DNA of 64,000 nucleotides from contig NZ_CP097150.1 of the NCBI RefSeq assembly GCF_023370075.1, forward strand, positions 1-64,000. Reading direction: 5' to 3'. Below the pieces are notes generated by a model that saw nothing but the letters and a program-made list of their open reading frames with translations, did no database searches and was not told the origin of the DNA. The first letter of the stretch is position 1; each line of letters begins with the position of its first letter. Source of the stretch: Deinococcus sp. QL22 (GTDB lineage Bacteria > Deinococcota > Deinococci > Deinococcales > Deinococcaceae). Below, piece after piece: positions 29,466 to 38,835 of the stretch. The position numbers and the translations under genes are program-made.

Positions 29466-30851
29466 ATGAATCTCACATCGCCCCCGGACGCTTCCCGCCC
29501 GGTTCGGCGGGCCTTATTTGCCCACCTCACACCCCCACAGCTGATCGCTCTGGTGTACATGGCGGCTATTGCGCTCGGCACCGCCCTACTGCACCTGCCG
29601 GGCGTCACGACAGCCCGGGCCGATCTCAGCTTCATTGACTTGCTGTTCACGGCCACCAGCGCCATCTGCATCACCGGCTTGGTGGTGGCCGATACGCCTG
29701 AGGTGTTTACGCGGCTGGGCCAGTGGATCCTGCTGCTGCTGGCGCAATTGGGGGGACTGGGCATTCTCACCTTCGGCACCCTGTTCGCCTTCCTGATGGG
29801 CCGCCGCGTGAATTTCCGGGAGCGGCTGCACCTCGTGCAGCAACTCAATGCCCTGGATGTCGGGGGGGTGATGCCGCTGGTGCGCATTATTTTCCTGTAC
29901 ACCCTGACCGCTGAAGCAGTCGGCACGGTGCTGCTCGCGCTGCGCTTCGTGCCGCAATTTGGGTGGGGGGAAGGGCTGTATCAGGCCTTCTTTCATGCGG
30001 TGAGCGCCTACAACAATGTGGGCTTCGTGGTGCTGCCGGGCGGCATGACGCCGTACGCCCAAGACCCCCTCGTCAGCCTGACGGTCGCCGGACTGATCAT
30101 TCTGGGGGGCCTCGGCTTCATCGTGCAGCTCAACCTGGTGCGCCACCTGATCGAGGGGCGGCGTCACCGGATGCTGGTGTACAGCAAATTGACCCTGCTG
30201 ACCACCAGCATTCTCCTGGCCTTGGGCACCGTGCTGATCTTGGCCCTGGAATGGAGCAACGCCCAGACCCTCGGCGCGTTGGACAGCTCTGGCCGAGTAC
30301 TCGCGGCCTTTTTCCAGAGTGTGACGCCCCGCTCGGGGGGCTTTGCCACCGTGGACATCAGCAGCCTGACCAGTGCCAGCCTGTTTCTGATGATCGCCCT
30401 GATGTTCATCGGGGCCAACAGCGGCAGCACCGGGGGCGGCATCAAGACCAGCACCCTGGCGATTCTGGTGGGCAGCGCCTGGAACATGGTGCGGGGCCGC
30501 GGCGAACTGATCGCCTTCCGGCGGCGCATCTTGCCAGACAACGTCGTCCGGGCCGGGACGGTGACCACCCTGTATGCCCTGCTGGTCTTCACTGCCTTTT
30601 TCGCCCTCTTGGCGACCAATCCCAAGTTGGGCTTTACGCAGCTGCTGTTCGAGACGGTCAGCGCGGCAGCCACCGTGGGCCTGAGCATGAACACCACGCC
30701 GCTGATTAATGACCCCGGCCTACTCATCCTGACCCTCTTGATGTACCTGGGCCGGATTGGGCCGGTCACCTTCGCAGTGGCCTTCAGCTTGCAGCGGCAG
30801 CGCTCCACGGGCATCGAGTACCCCGCCGAGCGCGATATCCTGGTGGGCTAA
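29466..30851 (+). CDS. K+ transporter membrane subunit, KtrB/TrkH family
   Basis: 461 residues with four membrane-pore-membrane repeats. Filter-loop segments are visible as TATSAICITGLVV, AVSAYNNVGF, QSVTPRSGGFATVDI and ETVSAAATVGLSM, each with the key Gly. NSGSTGGGIKTSTL is the intramembrane gating loop between repeats. A KtrA/TrkA regulatory subunit is not in the window. TACCCT lies seven bases before the ATG, so a leaderless mRNA is possible. Last gene of the ion-transport cluster. Confidence 0.93.
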   Translation: MNLTSPPDASRPVRRALFAHLTPPQLIALVYMAAIALGTALLHLPGVTTARADLSFIDLLFTATSAICITGLVVADTPEVFTRLGQWILLLLAQLGGLGILTFGTLFAFLMGRRVNFRERLHLVQQLNALDVGGVMPLVRIIFLYTLTAEAVGTVLLALRFVPQFGWGEGLYQAFFHAVSAYNNVGFVVLPGGMTPYAQDPLVSLTVAGLIILGGLGFIVQLNLVRHLIEGRRHRMLVYSKLTLLTTSILLALGTVLILALEWSNAQTLGALDSSGRVLAAFFQSVTPRSGGFATVDISSLTSASLFLMIALMFIGANSGSTGGGIKTSTLAILVGSAWNMVRGRGELIAFRRRILPDNVVRAGTVTTLYALLVFTAFFALLATNPKLGFTQLLFETVSAAATVGLSMNTTPLINDPGLLILTLLMYLGRIGPVTFAVAFSLQRQRSTGIEYPAERDILVG

Positions 30852-30857
30852 AGAGGG

Positions 30858-30985
30858 AAGGTTTCCCCTGCCGCGCTAGTAGAGTCGTTCCTGCACCGCA
30901 CGGGGGCCGAGAGGGACGGGGTGAGAGCCAGAGGGCGGAGCCGATGACGCTGAGGGGAAAACAGGTGGCCATAGGACTGCCGGTC
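30858..30985 (-). pseudogene. IS6 transposase N-terminal remnant
   Basis: The minus strand reads CFPLSVIGSALWLSP and, in a neighbouring frame, LGPRAVQERLY. These match the start of the IS6 transposases elsewhere in the window (HRFPLSVIGDALWLSHRFPL, then RDVQELLY). No end repeats remain. The rest of the gap to 31465 contains nothing I can identify. Confidence 0.6.
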
Positions 30986-31465
30986 AGTCACAGCTCACCC
31001 GCGTAACGGCTTGGGGTGCCAGAACCGTTTCGGATAAGAAGGCCCAGTTCAGGAGGGGTCAGCCGGGCCAATGGCTGAACAGGCGCGGCGAGGAAGTGTG
31101 GGGCGTTCAGTCCCCGCTGAACTCAGGGCACTCAGGGCGTGCCTCCCCCTCCTCCCGATATCAACTCGGCCTTAAAAGCTCTGCCATCTGTTTGTGGGTT
31201 TGGCTCGTCACACTGTGCAGGTTGGTCACCCAGGCCGCAGAAAGGCTGTGCTCTGGTTCTTCTAAACTATCAACAGGCGCGGCTAGGCCAGGGAGGCTCT
31301 ACCGCCAGCGGGAGTGTTGGCCGGATGTACGACTTCCAACCCGACTTTTGAGCAACAACGTGCTGATGACGTGAGCACCAACCGCCAGACAGCTGAGCAC
31401 GTCCACCACACAGCTCCGTTTCTCAGGGCGACATAGCCAGTTCAGAGCGGGCAAAGGAGAACCTC

Positions 31466-32248
31466 ATGGCAATGCTAGACGGAAAAGTAGCCTTTATTAC
31501 GGGCGGTGCAAGCGGCATCGGCGCGGGTGCAGCCCTCCGGTTTGCGCGCGAAGGTGCGCGGATTGTGTTGGCCGATGTACAGACCGAAGAAGGCGAGCAA
31601 GTCCGGGCCGAAATCGTGGGCGGGGGTGGGCAGGCCCTCTACGTGACCTGCGATGTCAGTGAGCCGCAGTCGGTGCAGGGAGCCATTGAAGCCGCTGTCA
31701 AAGAGTTTGGGCGGCTGGACATCGTGATGGCCAATGCAGGAATCAACGGGGTGTGGACACCGATTGAAAAGCTGCAACCTGAAGACTGGGATCGCACGCT
31801 GGATATCAACCTCAAAGGCACGTACCTGACGGTGCATTTTGCTGTGCCCCACCTGAAGGCAGCGGGCGGCGGCAGCATCATCATTACCAGCAGCGTGAAC
31901 GGCAACCGCACCTTTTCCAGCCCCGGAGCCAGCGCCTACAGCACCTCCAAAGCGGGCCAGGTGGCCTTTATGAAGATGATGGCGCTGGAACTGGGCCGCG
32001 ACAATATCCGCTGCAACGCCGTGTGCCCGGGCCTGATCCACACCCAGATTCAGGAGCGCACCGAGCAGCGTGACACCGACGAAATCGGCATAGAGGTGGA
32101 GTTGCCGCTGGGCAGCCCCGCCCTGCACGGCGGTGAGGGCGAGCCGATGGATGTGGCCGACGCCTGCCTCTTTTTGGCTTCAGAGTTGAGTCGCCACGTA
32201 TCAGGTGTAGAGATGTATGTAGACGGCGGCGCGTCGCTGCTGCGGTAA
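31466..32248 (+). CDS. Short-chain dehydrogenase/reductase
   Basis: 260 residues. NAD(P)-dependent oxidoreductase with TGGASGIGAGAALRF (cofactor loop), the NAG motif (VMANAGING), Ser in IIITSSVNGN, and the catalytic YSTSK. Ends in the usual GVEMYVDGGASLL. AAAGGAG precedes the ATG. An Asp after the second strand (VLADVQ) favours NAD. Followed 41 nt later by an amino-acid-type binding protein, so it may act on a compound imported by it. Confidence 0.93.
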   Translation: MAMLDGKVAFITGGASGIGAGAALRFAREGARIVLADVQTEEGEQVRAEIVGGGGQALYVTCDVSEPQSVQGAIEAAVKEFGRLDIVMANAGINGVWTPIEKLQPEDWDRTLDINLKGTYLTVHFAVPHLKAAGGGSIIITSSVNGNRTFSSPGASAYSTSKAGQVAFMKMMALELGRDNIRCNAVCPGLIHTQIQERTEQRDTDEIGIEVELPLGSPALHGGEGEPMDVADACLFLASELSRHVSGVEMYVDGGASLLR

Positions 32249-32289
32249 ACGTTGCAGTAAACATTGCCGCGCCAATAAGGAGTGATGGA

Positions 32290-33057
32290 GTGTCTAAATC
32301 TTATGCATGGGGACTGGCGCTGCTGGTGGCGGTGGGTTCTGTAGCTCAGGCCGAATTGGCCGATATCAAAAAACGCGGTGAACTCCGGGTGGTCATGAGC
32401 GGTGAATACCCACCCTTTTCTCAGCCGGGCACTGGGGGCACGTTGACCGGATTCGATGTTGATGTGGCCCGCGAAATTGGCCGCCGTCTGGGAGTCAAGG
32501 TTGCTGTCATCAAGGCGGAATTCCCCTCGATTATTGCGGGCCTGCAAGCGGGGCAGTTTGATCTGGCCATCGCCTCGCAGAGCAAAACACCCGAACGCGC
32601 CCGCGTCATCGATTTTCTGAACCGCCCCTACTATTACGACGGCTTCCAGTTGTTCGTGCCCGCTGGCTCGGAGGGCAGGAGTCTCGCGGCGCTGGGGAAC
32701 GCGCCTGTGGCCGTCGCGCAGGGCACGGTCTTTGAAAAGTTTCTGCGTGAGCGCAAGTATCCCAATATCGCCACGTACAGCGGCGAACAGGAAATCTTTC
32801 TGGCATTGGCGGCAGGCCGCGCCGCAGGTATGATCACCACCCGCACGGTGGGCAACCGCGCCATCAAGAATGGACAAAAGCTTCAGGCGGTGGGGCCAGT
32901 GTTGCAGCAGGACAATCCGTATATCACGCTGGGTAAAAACCAGCCTCAGCTGAAGGCCGCTGTGGAAAAGGCGTTGGCAGGCATGCGGTCTGACGGCACC
33001 CTGAAGCGCATCAGCGTGAAGTATCTGGGCGCAGATGTGAGCGTTCCGGGGAAATAA
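32290..33057 (+). CDS. ABC transporter substrate-binding protein, polar amino acid type
   Basis: 255 residues starting at GTG 32290 with AAGGAG upstream. A signal peptide is cleaved after VAQA. The family-3 binding-protein fold follows: KKRGELRVVMSGEYPPFS, GFDVDVAREIGRRLGVKV, and DLAIASQSKTPERARVIDF. It captures an amino acid or similar solute in the periplasm. The permease follows 117 nt downstream; an ATPase gene is missing here. Confidence 0.92.
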   Translation: MSKSYAWGLALLVAVGSVAQAELADIKKRGELRVVMSGEYPPFSQPGTGGTLTGFDVDVAREIGRRLGVKVAVIKAEFPSIIAGLQAGQFDLAIASQSKTPERARVIDFLNRPYYYDGFQLFVPAGSEGRSLAALGNAPVAVAQGTVFEKFLRERKYPNIATYSGEQEIFLALAAGRAAGMITTRTVGNRAIKNGQKLQAVGPVLQQDNPYITLGKNQPQLKAAVEKALAGMRSDGTLKRISVKYLGADVSVPGK

Positions 33058-33174
33058 CCAGATCACTTCAGAAACCGCCAATCCCCACCTTCGTGGCCGT
33101 GCGAATGACCGTACGGCCCTGTTATTGAGGGGCAAAGAACCACCGCCAGTGGTCAGCCCGCCCAGGAGGCGCAG

Positions 33175-33855
33175 TTGTTCTCACTCGACATTTTTACCCC
33201 CGATGTGCTCGCCTCGCTCTGGAAAGGCACACAACTGACGTTGGGATTGACGTTGCTTGCCAGTGTCTTCGGGCTGATCCTGGGAGCGGTGGCCGCACTG
33301 GGCCGCATGTCACGCTCCGGGGTGCTGCGGGCGGTTGCCGGAGCCTACATAGAAATCTTCCGGGGCACGCCACTACTGGTACAGCTGTTTTTTCTGTTTT
33401 TTGCGCTGCCACAGCTGTTGCCGCAGGCCCGGCTCTCTCCCTTCAACACCGCTGTGCTGGGCCTGAGTCTGTTTGCCGGAGCCTACGCCGCAGAAATCAT
33501 CCGGGGCAGTCTGAACGCCGTGCAGCGTGGACAGGCCGAGGCCGCCCGTGCGCTGGGGCTGAGGCCGTCGCAGACGCTCTGGCTGGTGTTGACGCCGCAG
33601 GCAGCCCGTACGGCAGTCCCGGCGCTGGGCAACCAATTTATCGGCCTGCTCAAAGATTCCAGTCTGGCGAGCGTCATCACGGTCACCGAATTGCTGCTGA
33701 CCACACGCGGCCTCGTATCGGTCACGTATCAGCCGGTGCCGCTGTACCTCGCCGTCGGGCTGATTTATTTTGTGCTGTCCAATGTTGCCGCGCAGGGTTT
33801 CCGGGCGCTGGAAGGCCGTCTGAACCGCCCTTACCTGACGGCCACCCGGCGCTGA
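33175..33855 (+). CDS. Amino acid ABC transporter permease
   Basis: 226 residues from TTG 33175 with AGGAGG just upstream. A HisM/GlnP-type inner-membrane permease: FRGTPLLVQLFFLFFALP near residue 62, then the EAA loop (EAARALGLRPSQTLWLVLTP, about 120-140) that contacts the ATPase. Pairs with the upstream binding protein. Needs an ATPase from elsewhere. Confidence 0.93.
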   Translation: MFSLDIFTPDVLASLWKGTQLTLGLTLLASVFGLILGAVAALGRMSRSGVLRAVAGAYIEIFRGTPLLVQLFFLFFALPQLLPQARLSPFNTAVLGLSLFAGAYAAEIIRGSLNAVQRGQAEAARALGLRPSQTLWLVLTPQAARTAVPALGNQFIGLLKDSSLASVITVTELLLTTRGLVSVTYQPVPLYLAVGLIYFVLSNVAAQGFRALEGRLNRPYLTATRR

Positions 33856-34090
33856 ACAGGCTGGTCACCCCTCTGCCCCATTCACAGCAGTCGCCCCTAG
33901 GTCCGAATCCTGCTCGTCGGCCCGCGCTCCCATAGTTTCTGAGACCCCCCGGTAATTGGCGAGCGGCGTCTGGCGTTTGAGCGGGCCGGGCACATAGGAA
34001 CTGGCGCTAGGATGGTAACGTTGACCTCCGCGTGAGTCTGTGCTGTGCGCCTCCACCGTCGTTCTTCGTTCTGGCACAAGGGAGCAGTGA

Positions 34091-34312
34091 ATGCCGTACA
34101 TCCATATTCGCATCACGGACGAAGGCGTGACCACCGAGCAAAAGGCCGAACTCGTGGCCCGCAGCACACAGATGCTCGTCGATGTGTTGGGGAAAAACCC
34201 TAATACCACGGTGGTTGTGATTGAGGAAGTGCCCCTAGAGAACTGGGGCATTGGCGGCGAACTGGTCAGTGTCCGGCGCATGCGAGAGAGGAACACGCCT
34301 TCTGAGGGCTGA
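34091..34312 (+). CDS. 4-oxalocrotonate tautomerase-family protein
   Basis: 73 residues. The catalytic Pro follows the initiator Met (MPYIHIRIT), as in the family, where it acts as general base in keto-enol tautomerisation. KAELVARSTQMLVDVLGKNP and VVVIEEVPLENWGIGG complete the fold; Arg residues near the C-terminus are less typical. GGGAG precedes the ATG. No pathway neighbour is evident. Confidence 0.9.
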   Translation: MPYIHIRITDEGVTTEQKAELVARSTQMLVDVLGKNPNTTVVVIEEVPLENWGIGGELVSVRRMRERNTPSEG

Positions 34313-34512
34313 GCGTTCTCTCAGTCTGTGGGAACAAGAATTATTGATAACGGTAGAAATTGAGGTTGGTTACAGATGAAGGCGCTCCGATAGGACACGT
34401 GGAGTACAAGGCGCGCTTTTGCCCTCCCACTCAGATTTACGCCGTTATCGATAGTTCTTCAGCTTGGGCCGCCTGCCGCTGGCCCACAACACCCAGTACA
34501 GTGAATCCCCTG

Positions 34513-35274
34513 ATGCCCAGCCCCATTCAACTGCTCGCTCGCCTTGATGCACTGGCCGCCTCGCTCGGTGAGCGCCCCGACGCCCTCGCGCTGCTGGCGC
34601 TCGGTTCTGTTGGCCTGGAAACTCATCGCCTCGACTCACACTCCGACCTAGACTTTTTCGTGATCGTCGCGCCTAGAGCCAAACCCAAGTATCTCGACAC
34701 CCTGGACTGGCTGGAGCAGGTACACCCCATCGCTTTCAGCTTTCGCAACACGCCGGATGGGTGCAAACTTCTGTTCGAGGACGGGATCTTTGCCGAGTAC
34801 GCCGTGTTTGAACTGGGCGAGCTGCCCCACATTTCCTATACCGCTGGGCGGGTGGTCTGGAAAAGAGAGGAGGTCCCCGAGTTGTCGGCGACCTCGGGCG
34901 TACAGGCCACGCCCCCAGTGCCCCCGCAGGAGTGGCACACCAACGAGGCGCTGACCAACCTCTTGGTAGGTCTGCACCGGGAAGCACGGGGAGAACGGCT
35001 GACCGCCACCCGCTTTATCCAGAACTACGCCGTTGACCGGCTGTTGGCACTCGCCACGCTGCACGGGGCCGAACAGGGCGGTGCCGATCCCTTCATGCCA
35101 GAGCGGCGCTTTGAACAGCGCTTTCCCGACCTGACCGCCCACCTGCCGGGGATGATGCAGGGCTACGGGAGAAATGCGGCTTCAGCCCTCTGCATCTTGA
35201 CGTGGCTGGAAGACCATTCGAGCGTGCATCCACGCTTGGCCGCCGAAATCCGTCAGTTGTGTCAGGGAGCCTGA
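34513..35274 (+). CDS. Nucleotidyltransferase-domain protein
   Basis: 253 residues from ATG 34513; a GTG four codons earlier is an alternative. The frame extends upstream but without homology-like sequence. The N-terminal MNT domain shows ALGSVGLETHRLDSHSDLDF, that is, GS followed by Asp-Leu-Asp metal ligands, then a helical C-terminal half. Relatives transfer nucleotides to antibiotics, RNA or toxins. Substrate unknown. No good ribosome-binding site. Confidence 0.8.
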   Translation: MPSPIQLLARLDALAASLGERPDALALLALGSVGLETHRLDSHSDLDFFVIVAPRAKPKYLDTLDWLEQVHPIAFSFRNTPDGCKLLFEDGIFAEYAVFELGELPHISYTAGRVVWKREEVPELSATSGVQATPPVPPQEWHTNEALTNLLVGLHREARGERLTATRFIQNYAVDRLLALATLHGAEQGGADPFMPERRFEQRFPDLTAHLPGMMQGYGRNAASALCILTWLEDHSSVHPRLAAEIRQLCQGA

Positions 35275-35662
35275 AGCTTCATAGGAAGCGGTCTGGTGGG
35301 TTCAGCGGGTAGAAAACAACGGGGACGGCGGCGTGGATTTCTGGCGCGACGCCTGAGGCCCGCGCTTTCGCTGCAATCATGGCTTACATCACAGGGAAGC
35401 TCGAGCGACACCCACGTTAGGGCTGAGTTTGCGCCCTGCACCTGTGCGGGTGCCGCCCCACTTGAGACAGCTTGAATCCATTGGGGGAATCAAACAGAGT
35501 CCACAGACCCGAAATCTAGCTTGGGTTGATTCCTGTCGTCGTCTTCCGCTGGTTCTACCTCGGCGGTTTTTTTGGTTTACCCCGGTGAAGCAGTCTCCAG
35601 CTTCAATGGTAGGCAGGAGGACGGTGACCTGCGACAGATCACCACAGACGTACAGGTGAGCT
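35275..35662. other. Non-coding stretch
   Basis: No credible ORF on either strand. A T7 tract near 35568 and several short stems are present. It may hold a decayed gene, but I cannot assign one. Confidence 0.3.
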
Positions 35663-36058
35663 TTAAACGGCGGCGGCTCCGGCTTCAGCCACCGCGTGAT
35701 CCTGCTCCCCTGAGCCGCCGCTGACTCCAATCGCCCCAATCACCTGGCCGTCCCGCTTCAGGGGAATCCCGCCTGCAAAGATCATGATCCGGCCGTCATT
35801 CGAGGCGTGAATGCCGAAGAACTGCCCGCCCGACTGGCTCTCGCCTGCCAAATCTTTGGTGGCAATATCGAAGGCCCGCGAGGTATAGGCTTTCTTGATA
35901 GAAATGTCGATGCTGCCGATCCACGCGCCGTCCATCCGCACGTGGGCAATCAGGTTCCCGCCGCTGTCGGCTACGGCGATGTTCATGGGCTGACCGATCT
36001 CGGCGGCTTTCTGTTCGGCAGCGTGAATGATGGTGCGGGCGTCGTTTAAAGTCAACAT
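35663..36058 (-). CDS. GlcG/HbpS-like small protein
   Basis: 131 residues from ATG 36058, chosen because AGGAG lies six bases upstream. The GlcG/DUF336 fold is visible as LNDARTIIHAAEQKAAEIGQ, then IAVADSGGNLIAHVRMDGAW, and at the end GGIPLKRDGQVIGAIGVSGG. Family members bind haem or cobalamin-like ligands, or accompany glycolate and propanediol use. Stands alone. Confidence 0.92.
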   Translation of the reverse strand: MLTLNDARTIIHAAEQKAAEIGQPMNIAVADSGGNLIAHVRMDGAWIGSIDISIKKAYTSRAFDIATKDLAGESQSGGQFFGIHASNDGRIMIFAGGIPLKRDGQVIGAIGVSGGSGEQDHAVAEAGAAAV

Positions 36059-36319
36059 AGGGGTCTCCTTGAGGGGTGGTGCTGCGCTCAGCATACGCGG
36101 GCCTCACCAACGGGGCAGATGGGCAGGTTCGGTGCTCCACTCTAAAGAGGGTGCTTTTCAGTTCCCCTGCAACACCTCCGCTTCAAACAGGGTATGGTCT
36201 CTCGCTGAGCACGACCACCGGTCACCAATTTAACAAGACCTGAGGGCCGTCCTGGGCCGCGTTCGCCCAGTGACGGCTCTTGTCCTCCCGCCCCTCACCT
36301 TATTCCCTCGGAGTCTTCC

Positions 36320-36868
36320 ATAAAACGCTCCCTCTTCTTCTTGACCAGCCTGCTCCTCACCCCCGCCCTGGCCGCCCCGGTTCAGCCCAAAGCACAGCAG
36401 ATCGCGCTGGCCCACGCCGTCGTCACGCCCACCGCCTTCCAAGCCGCTGCAGTCGCACCTGAAACGGTGACCATCGTGGCCGACTACCTCTACAAACGCG
36501 ACCTGAAGGTTCAGGCCTACGACCTCAATGCTTTCCTCAAAGCGCGGATTTCCAATCTTGAAGAACTGGCGCAAGACGGCGCACAGATCATGTTTTGGTG
36601 CCTCGACGGCTACGCGCCTACCGCCAAACTGAGCGACGTGCTGGGCAAGGGCGGATTGATCGCCACCGGAGACGCCGATGTTGCCGGTGGGCGCTGGCCC
36701 GACGCCCCCTACAAGAACACCGTCCTCTCCGCGCCCGCCATCGGCAATTACGTCGTGTGGCGCACGGCTCAGTTTCCGGCCAAACCTCACCCCTGGGGGC
36801 TGGAAACTATTTACATCTTGCCTGCCGGGGCTGTCCTGAAGAAGTCAACCGGCTCAGGCACGGGGTGA
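36320..36868 (+). CDS. Exported protein with an apparent ATA start
   Basis: The frame reads a clear signal peptide (KRSLFFLTSLLLTPALAAP) beginning with ATA at 36320. GGAG sits six bases before it and no other start fits; the next in-frame start, TTG 36341, would remove half the signal peptide. The mature part (about 160 residues) has a molybdopterin-oxidoreductase-like small fold by feel: LSDVLGKGGLIATGDADVAG and IGNYVVWRTAQFP. That resemblance is weak. Either a rare ATA start is used or an ATG was mutated. Confidence 0.6.
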   Translation: MKRSLFFLTSLLLTPALAAPVQPKAQQIALAHAVVTPTAFQAAAVAPETVTIVADYLYKRDLKVQAYDLNAFLKARISNLEELAQDGAQIMFWCLDGYAPTAKLSDVLGKGGLIATGDADVAGGRWPDAPYKNTVLSAPAIGNYVVWRTAQFPAKPHPWGLETIYILPAGAVLKKSTGSGTG

Positions 36869-37174
36869 GTGAACCCTAGTGGGGCGCTCCGTGGCCTGAT
36901 CCCACTGGGGCCGAGTGGCCGCGAAACGGGGATGGCTTGCCGCATCCAGATCCTGCACACGCTGAACCACGTCCTGCGCCTGCGTGAAAGTTGCGTATCT
37001 TCCGGCATGATCGAAATGCGTCGATATGACGGTATCAATGTCATCCGGTATCAGGCCAATGCTTGCCAACCGCTCGATCACGTCCTGCCCATTCTCGAAC
37101 TCCGATGCTTCTTCCGGAACGATCTCCAGCAGGCCAGTGTCGATCAGGATGTTCCTCCCGTTTTGAATTACGGG
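36854..37174 (-). pseudogene. Metallo-beta-lactamase-fold fragment
   Basis: The minus strand encodes NILIDTGLLEIVPEEAS, then the metal site STHFDHAGRYATF and a helix (DVVQRVQDLDAA). This matches the central part of an MBL-fold hydrolase such as a lactonase. Both ends are missing: the 5' side abuts the GNAT gene and the 3' side ends in unrelated sequence. Confidence 0.7.
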
Positions 37175-37956
37175 CGCGTCAGGACATACGCAGGCGCTTG
37201 CTCTTCCAGCGCCTTGCCCCGCACAAAGTCGGTGGCCCGGTAACCTTGGCGCAACCCCTCCTGAAACAGGGCGCGGGTGTGGTGCCGCCACTGCTGGGCT
37301 GCGGGGGGGTCGTGGTGCAACAGAGTGTCCAAATCTGGGGGAATATGCAGCCGCACGGCATTCGGCCAGGGGTAAGCAAGGTGTGGTGTTCCGTCTTGGG
37401 AAAGATTGACAGCAGGCAGATCGGCGGCCTGGGCGGGGCGCGGCACAGGCTGAGGGTGCTGGGGCGTCCAGACGGCCACGACTCGGTCAGAGGGCAGGCC
37501 CGCGTTGATGCCGCCCATTTCGCCGTAAAAGTCGGGAAGATAGCTGCCCACCACCGCGCCCAAACGGTGAAGGTTGAAATGGGCGTTCAGCGCTCGCAGC
37601 GGGTCGTAAGTCCATTCGATCTGCGTGATCTGGCGGGCCGCGCACCACTGGGCCTGAAAGCGTTTGAGAGCCAAGGCGAGCCCCGTACCGCGCTGGGCCG
37701 GATGCACGGCCAACAGGTGCGAGTGCTGCACGTCAGGCCGCGAGGTGGGCAGCCCCACCACCAAGCCCACCACCTGCCCGCCCGACAAGGCCCCGGCCAC
37801 GAGCCCGCCGACGTGCTGCAACGCCCGCATGGCGTCACGCGGAAAAATGTCGCGCTCCGAGCCGCCCCAGACCTGCCACTGCAAGTCCTCGGCCCCCAAC
37901 AGTTCGGAATGCCCGTGCAACTCGCGCACGCCGCCTTCTACCGCTGGAACCTTCAT
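37168..37956 (-). CDS. GNAT-family acyltransferase
   Basis: 262 residues from ATG 37956, which overlaps the upstream stop as ATGA. The acyl-CoA loop region is visible as HLLAVHPAQRGTGLALAL (residues 78-95), after the strand GLVVGLPTS. The C-terminal half (PNAVRLHIPPDL and on) is specific to a subgroup often encoded next to N-acylamino acid racemases. It may succinylate or acetylate the racemase substrate. Last gene of the operon. Confidence 0.85.
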   Translation of the reverse strand: MKVPAVEGGVRELHGHSELLGAEDLQWQVWGGSERDIFPRDAMRALQHVGGLVAGALSGGQVVGLVVGLPTSRPDVQHSHLLAVHPAQRGTGLALALKRFQAQWCAARQITQIEWTYDPLRALNAHFNLHRLGAVVGSYLPDFYGEMGGINAGLPSDRVVAVWTPQHPQPVPRPAQAADLPAVNLSQDGTPHLAYPWPNAVRLHIPPDLDTLLHHDPPAAQQWRHHTRALFQEGLRQGYRATDFVRGKALEEQAPAYVLTRP

Positions 37957-38753
37957 TTGCAGCGAATATCCTGCCCGAACCACTGCTGAGAAATCTTCAG
38001 GTAGGTGCCGTCACTCATCAGGCGGGCCAGGGTAGTGTTCAGGGCCGCCCGCAGCGCCGTATTGTTGCGGGCTACCGCGCCAGCATTGCGCTCGTTGGAG
38101 ATGATTTCTCCAATCAGGATGTTCTTCTGCTGCCCGGTCTGCTTGAGCATGTAGGCCACCACTGGGCCGTTACTCGACCAGGCGTCTACCCGGCCCGATT
38201 GCAGCGCCGTCAGTACGGCGGGATCATTGGGAAAGGTCTTGACACCCCCGATCTTGGGAATCGCCTGCAAAATCGGGATCTGCGCCGTGCCGATCTGGGT
38301 ACCCACTGTCTTGCCTGCCAGCGCCGCACGGGTCAGCGGGCCACCCTTTTTGGCCACAATATTGACCGTGGAGCAGTAGTGCGGGTTCAAAAAATCCACC
38401 GCTTTTTGCCGCTCCGGGGTAATGGCATGCGAGGCCATCACCGCGTCGTAGCGCCCCTGATTCAGGCCGATCAGCAGGCCGTCAAAGGGTTGCACGACCC
38501 ACTCGACTTTCAGGTTCAGGGCTTTGCCTATCGCGTTGCCCAGATCGACCTCGAAGCCTGCCAGCGCTTTTTGTTGGTAAAAGTTGAAGGGAGGGAAAGC
38601 CGCTTCGGTGGCGAGCCGCAACGTTCCGGCAGTCTGAATCTGGGCCAGGGTGCGGGGCGCGGCAGAGGCTATAGCGGTGAGCGTGAGGGCGGCAGTCAGC
38701 CAAGCGGCCATGCGGGGCAGTGAAGCTTTCCGGCTGGGGGTGGGAGGGGTCAT
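37953..38753 (-). CDS. ABC transporter substrate-binding protein, amino acid type
   Basis: 266 residues from ATG 38753 with AAGGAG upstream. A signal peptide ends near AIASA. Family-3 binding motifs are IQTAGTLRLATEAAFPPFNF, AGFEVDLGNAIGKAL and GRYDAVMASHAITPERQ. It should bind an amino acid or N-acylamino acid. It lies between the racemase and GNAT genes, with a 4-nt overlap to the latter, tying uptake to that chemistry. No permease or ATPase is adjacent. Confidence 0.92.
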   Translation of the reverse strand: MTPPTPSRKASLPRMAAWLTAALTLTAIASAAPRTLAQIQTAGTLRLATEAAFPPFNFYQQKALAGFEVDLGNAIGKALNLKVEWVVQPFDGLLIGLNQGRYDAVMASHAITPERQKAVDFLNPHYCSTVNIVAKKGGPLTRAALAGKTVGTQIGTAQIPILQAIPKIGGVKTFPNDPAVLTALQSGRVDAWSSNGPVVAYMLKQTGQQKNILIGEIISNERNAGAVARNNTALRAALNTTLARLMSDGTYLKISQQWFGQDIRCK

Positions 38754-38835
38754 GGGGTTCTCCTTGAGGGCAATGCAGGGAAGGAAGGCAGGGCGACACG
38801 GAGGGTGCAAACGCGGGCAGGCTCGATACACCTCC

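Noticed and set aside
31096..31374. ORFs upstream of the SDR gene
   Set aside because: Low-complexity composition, no start signal and frequent stops in neighbouring frames; likely noncoding.
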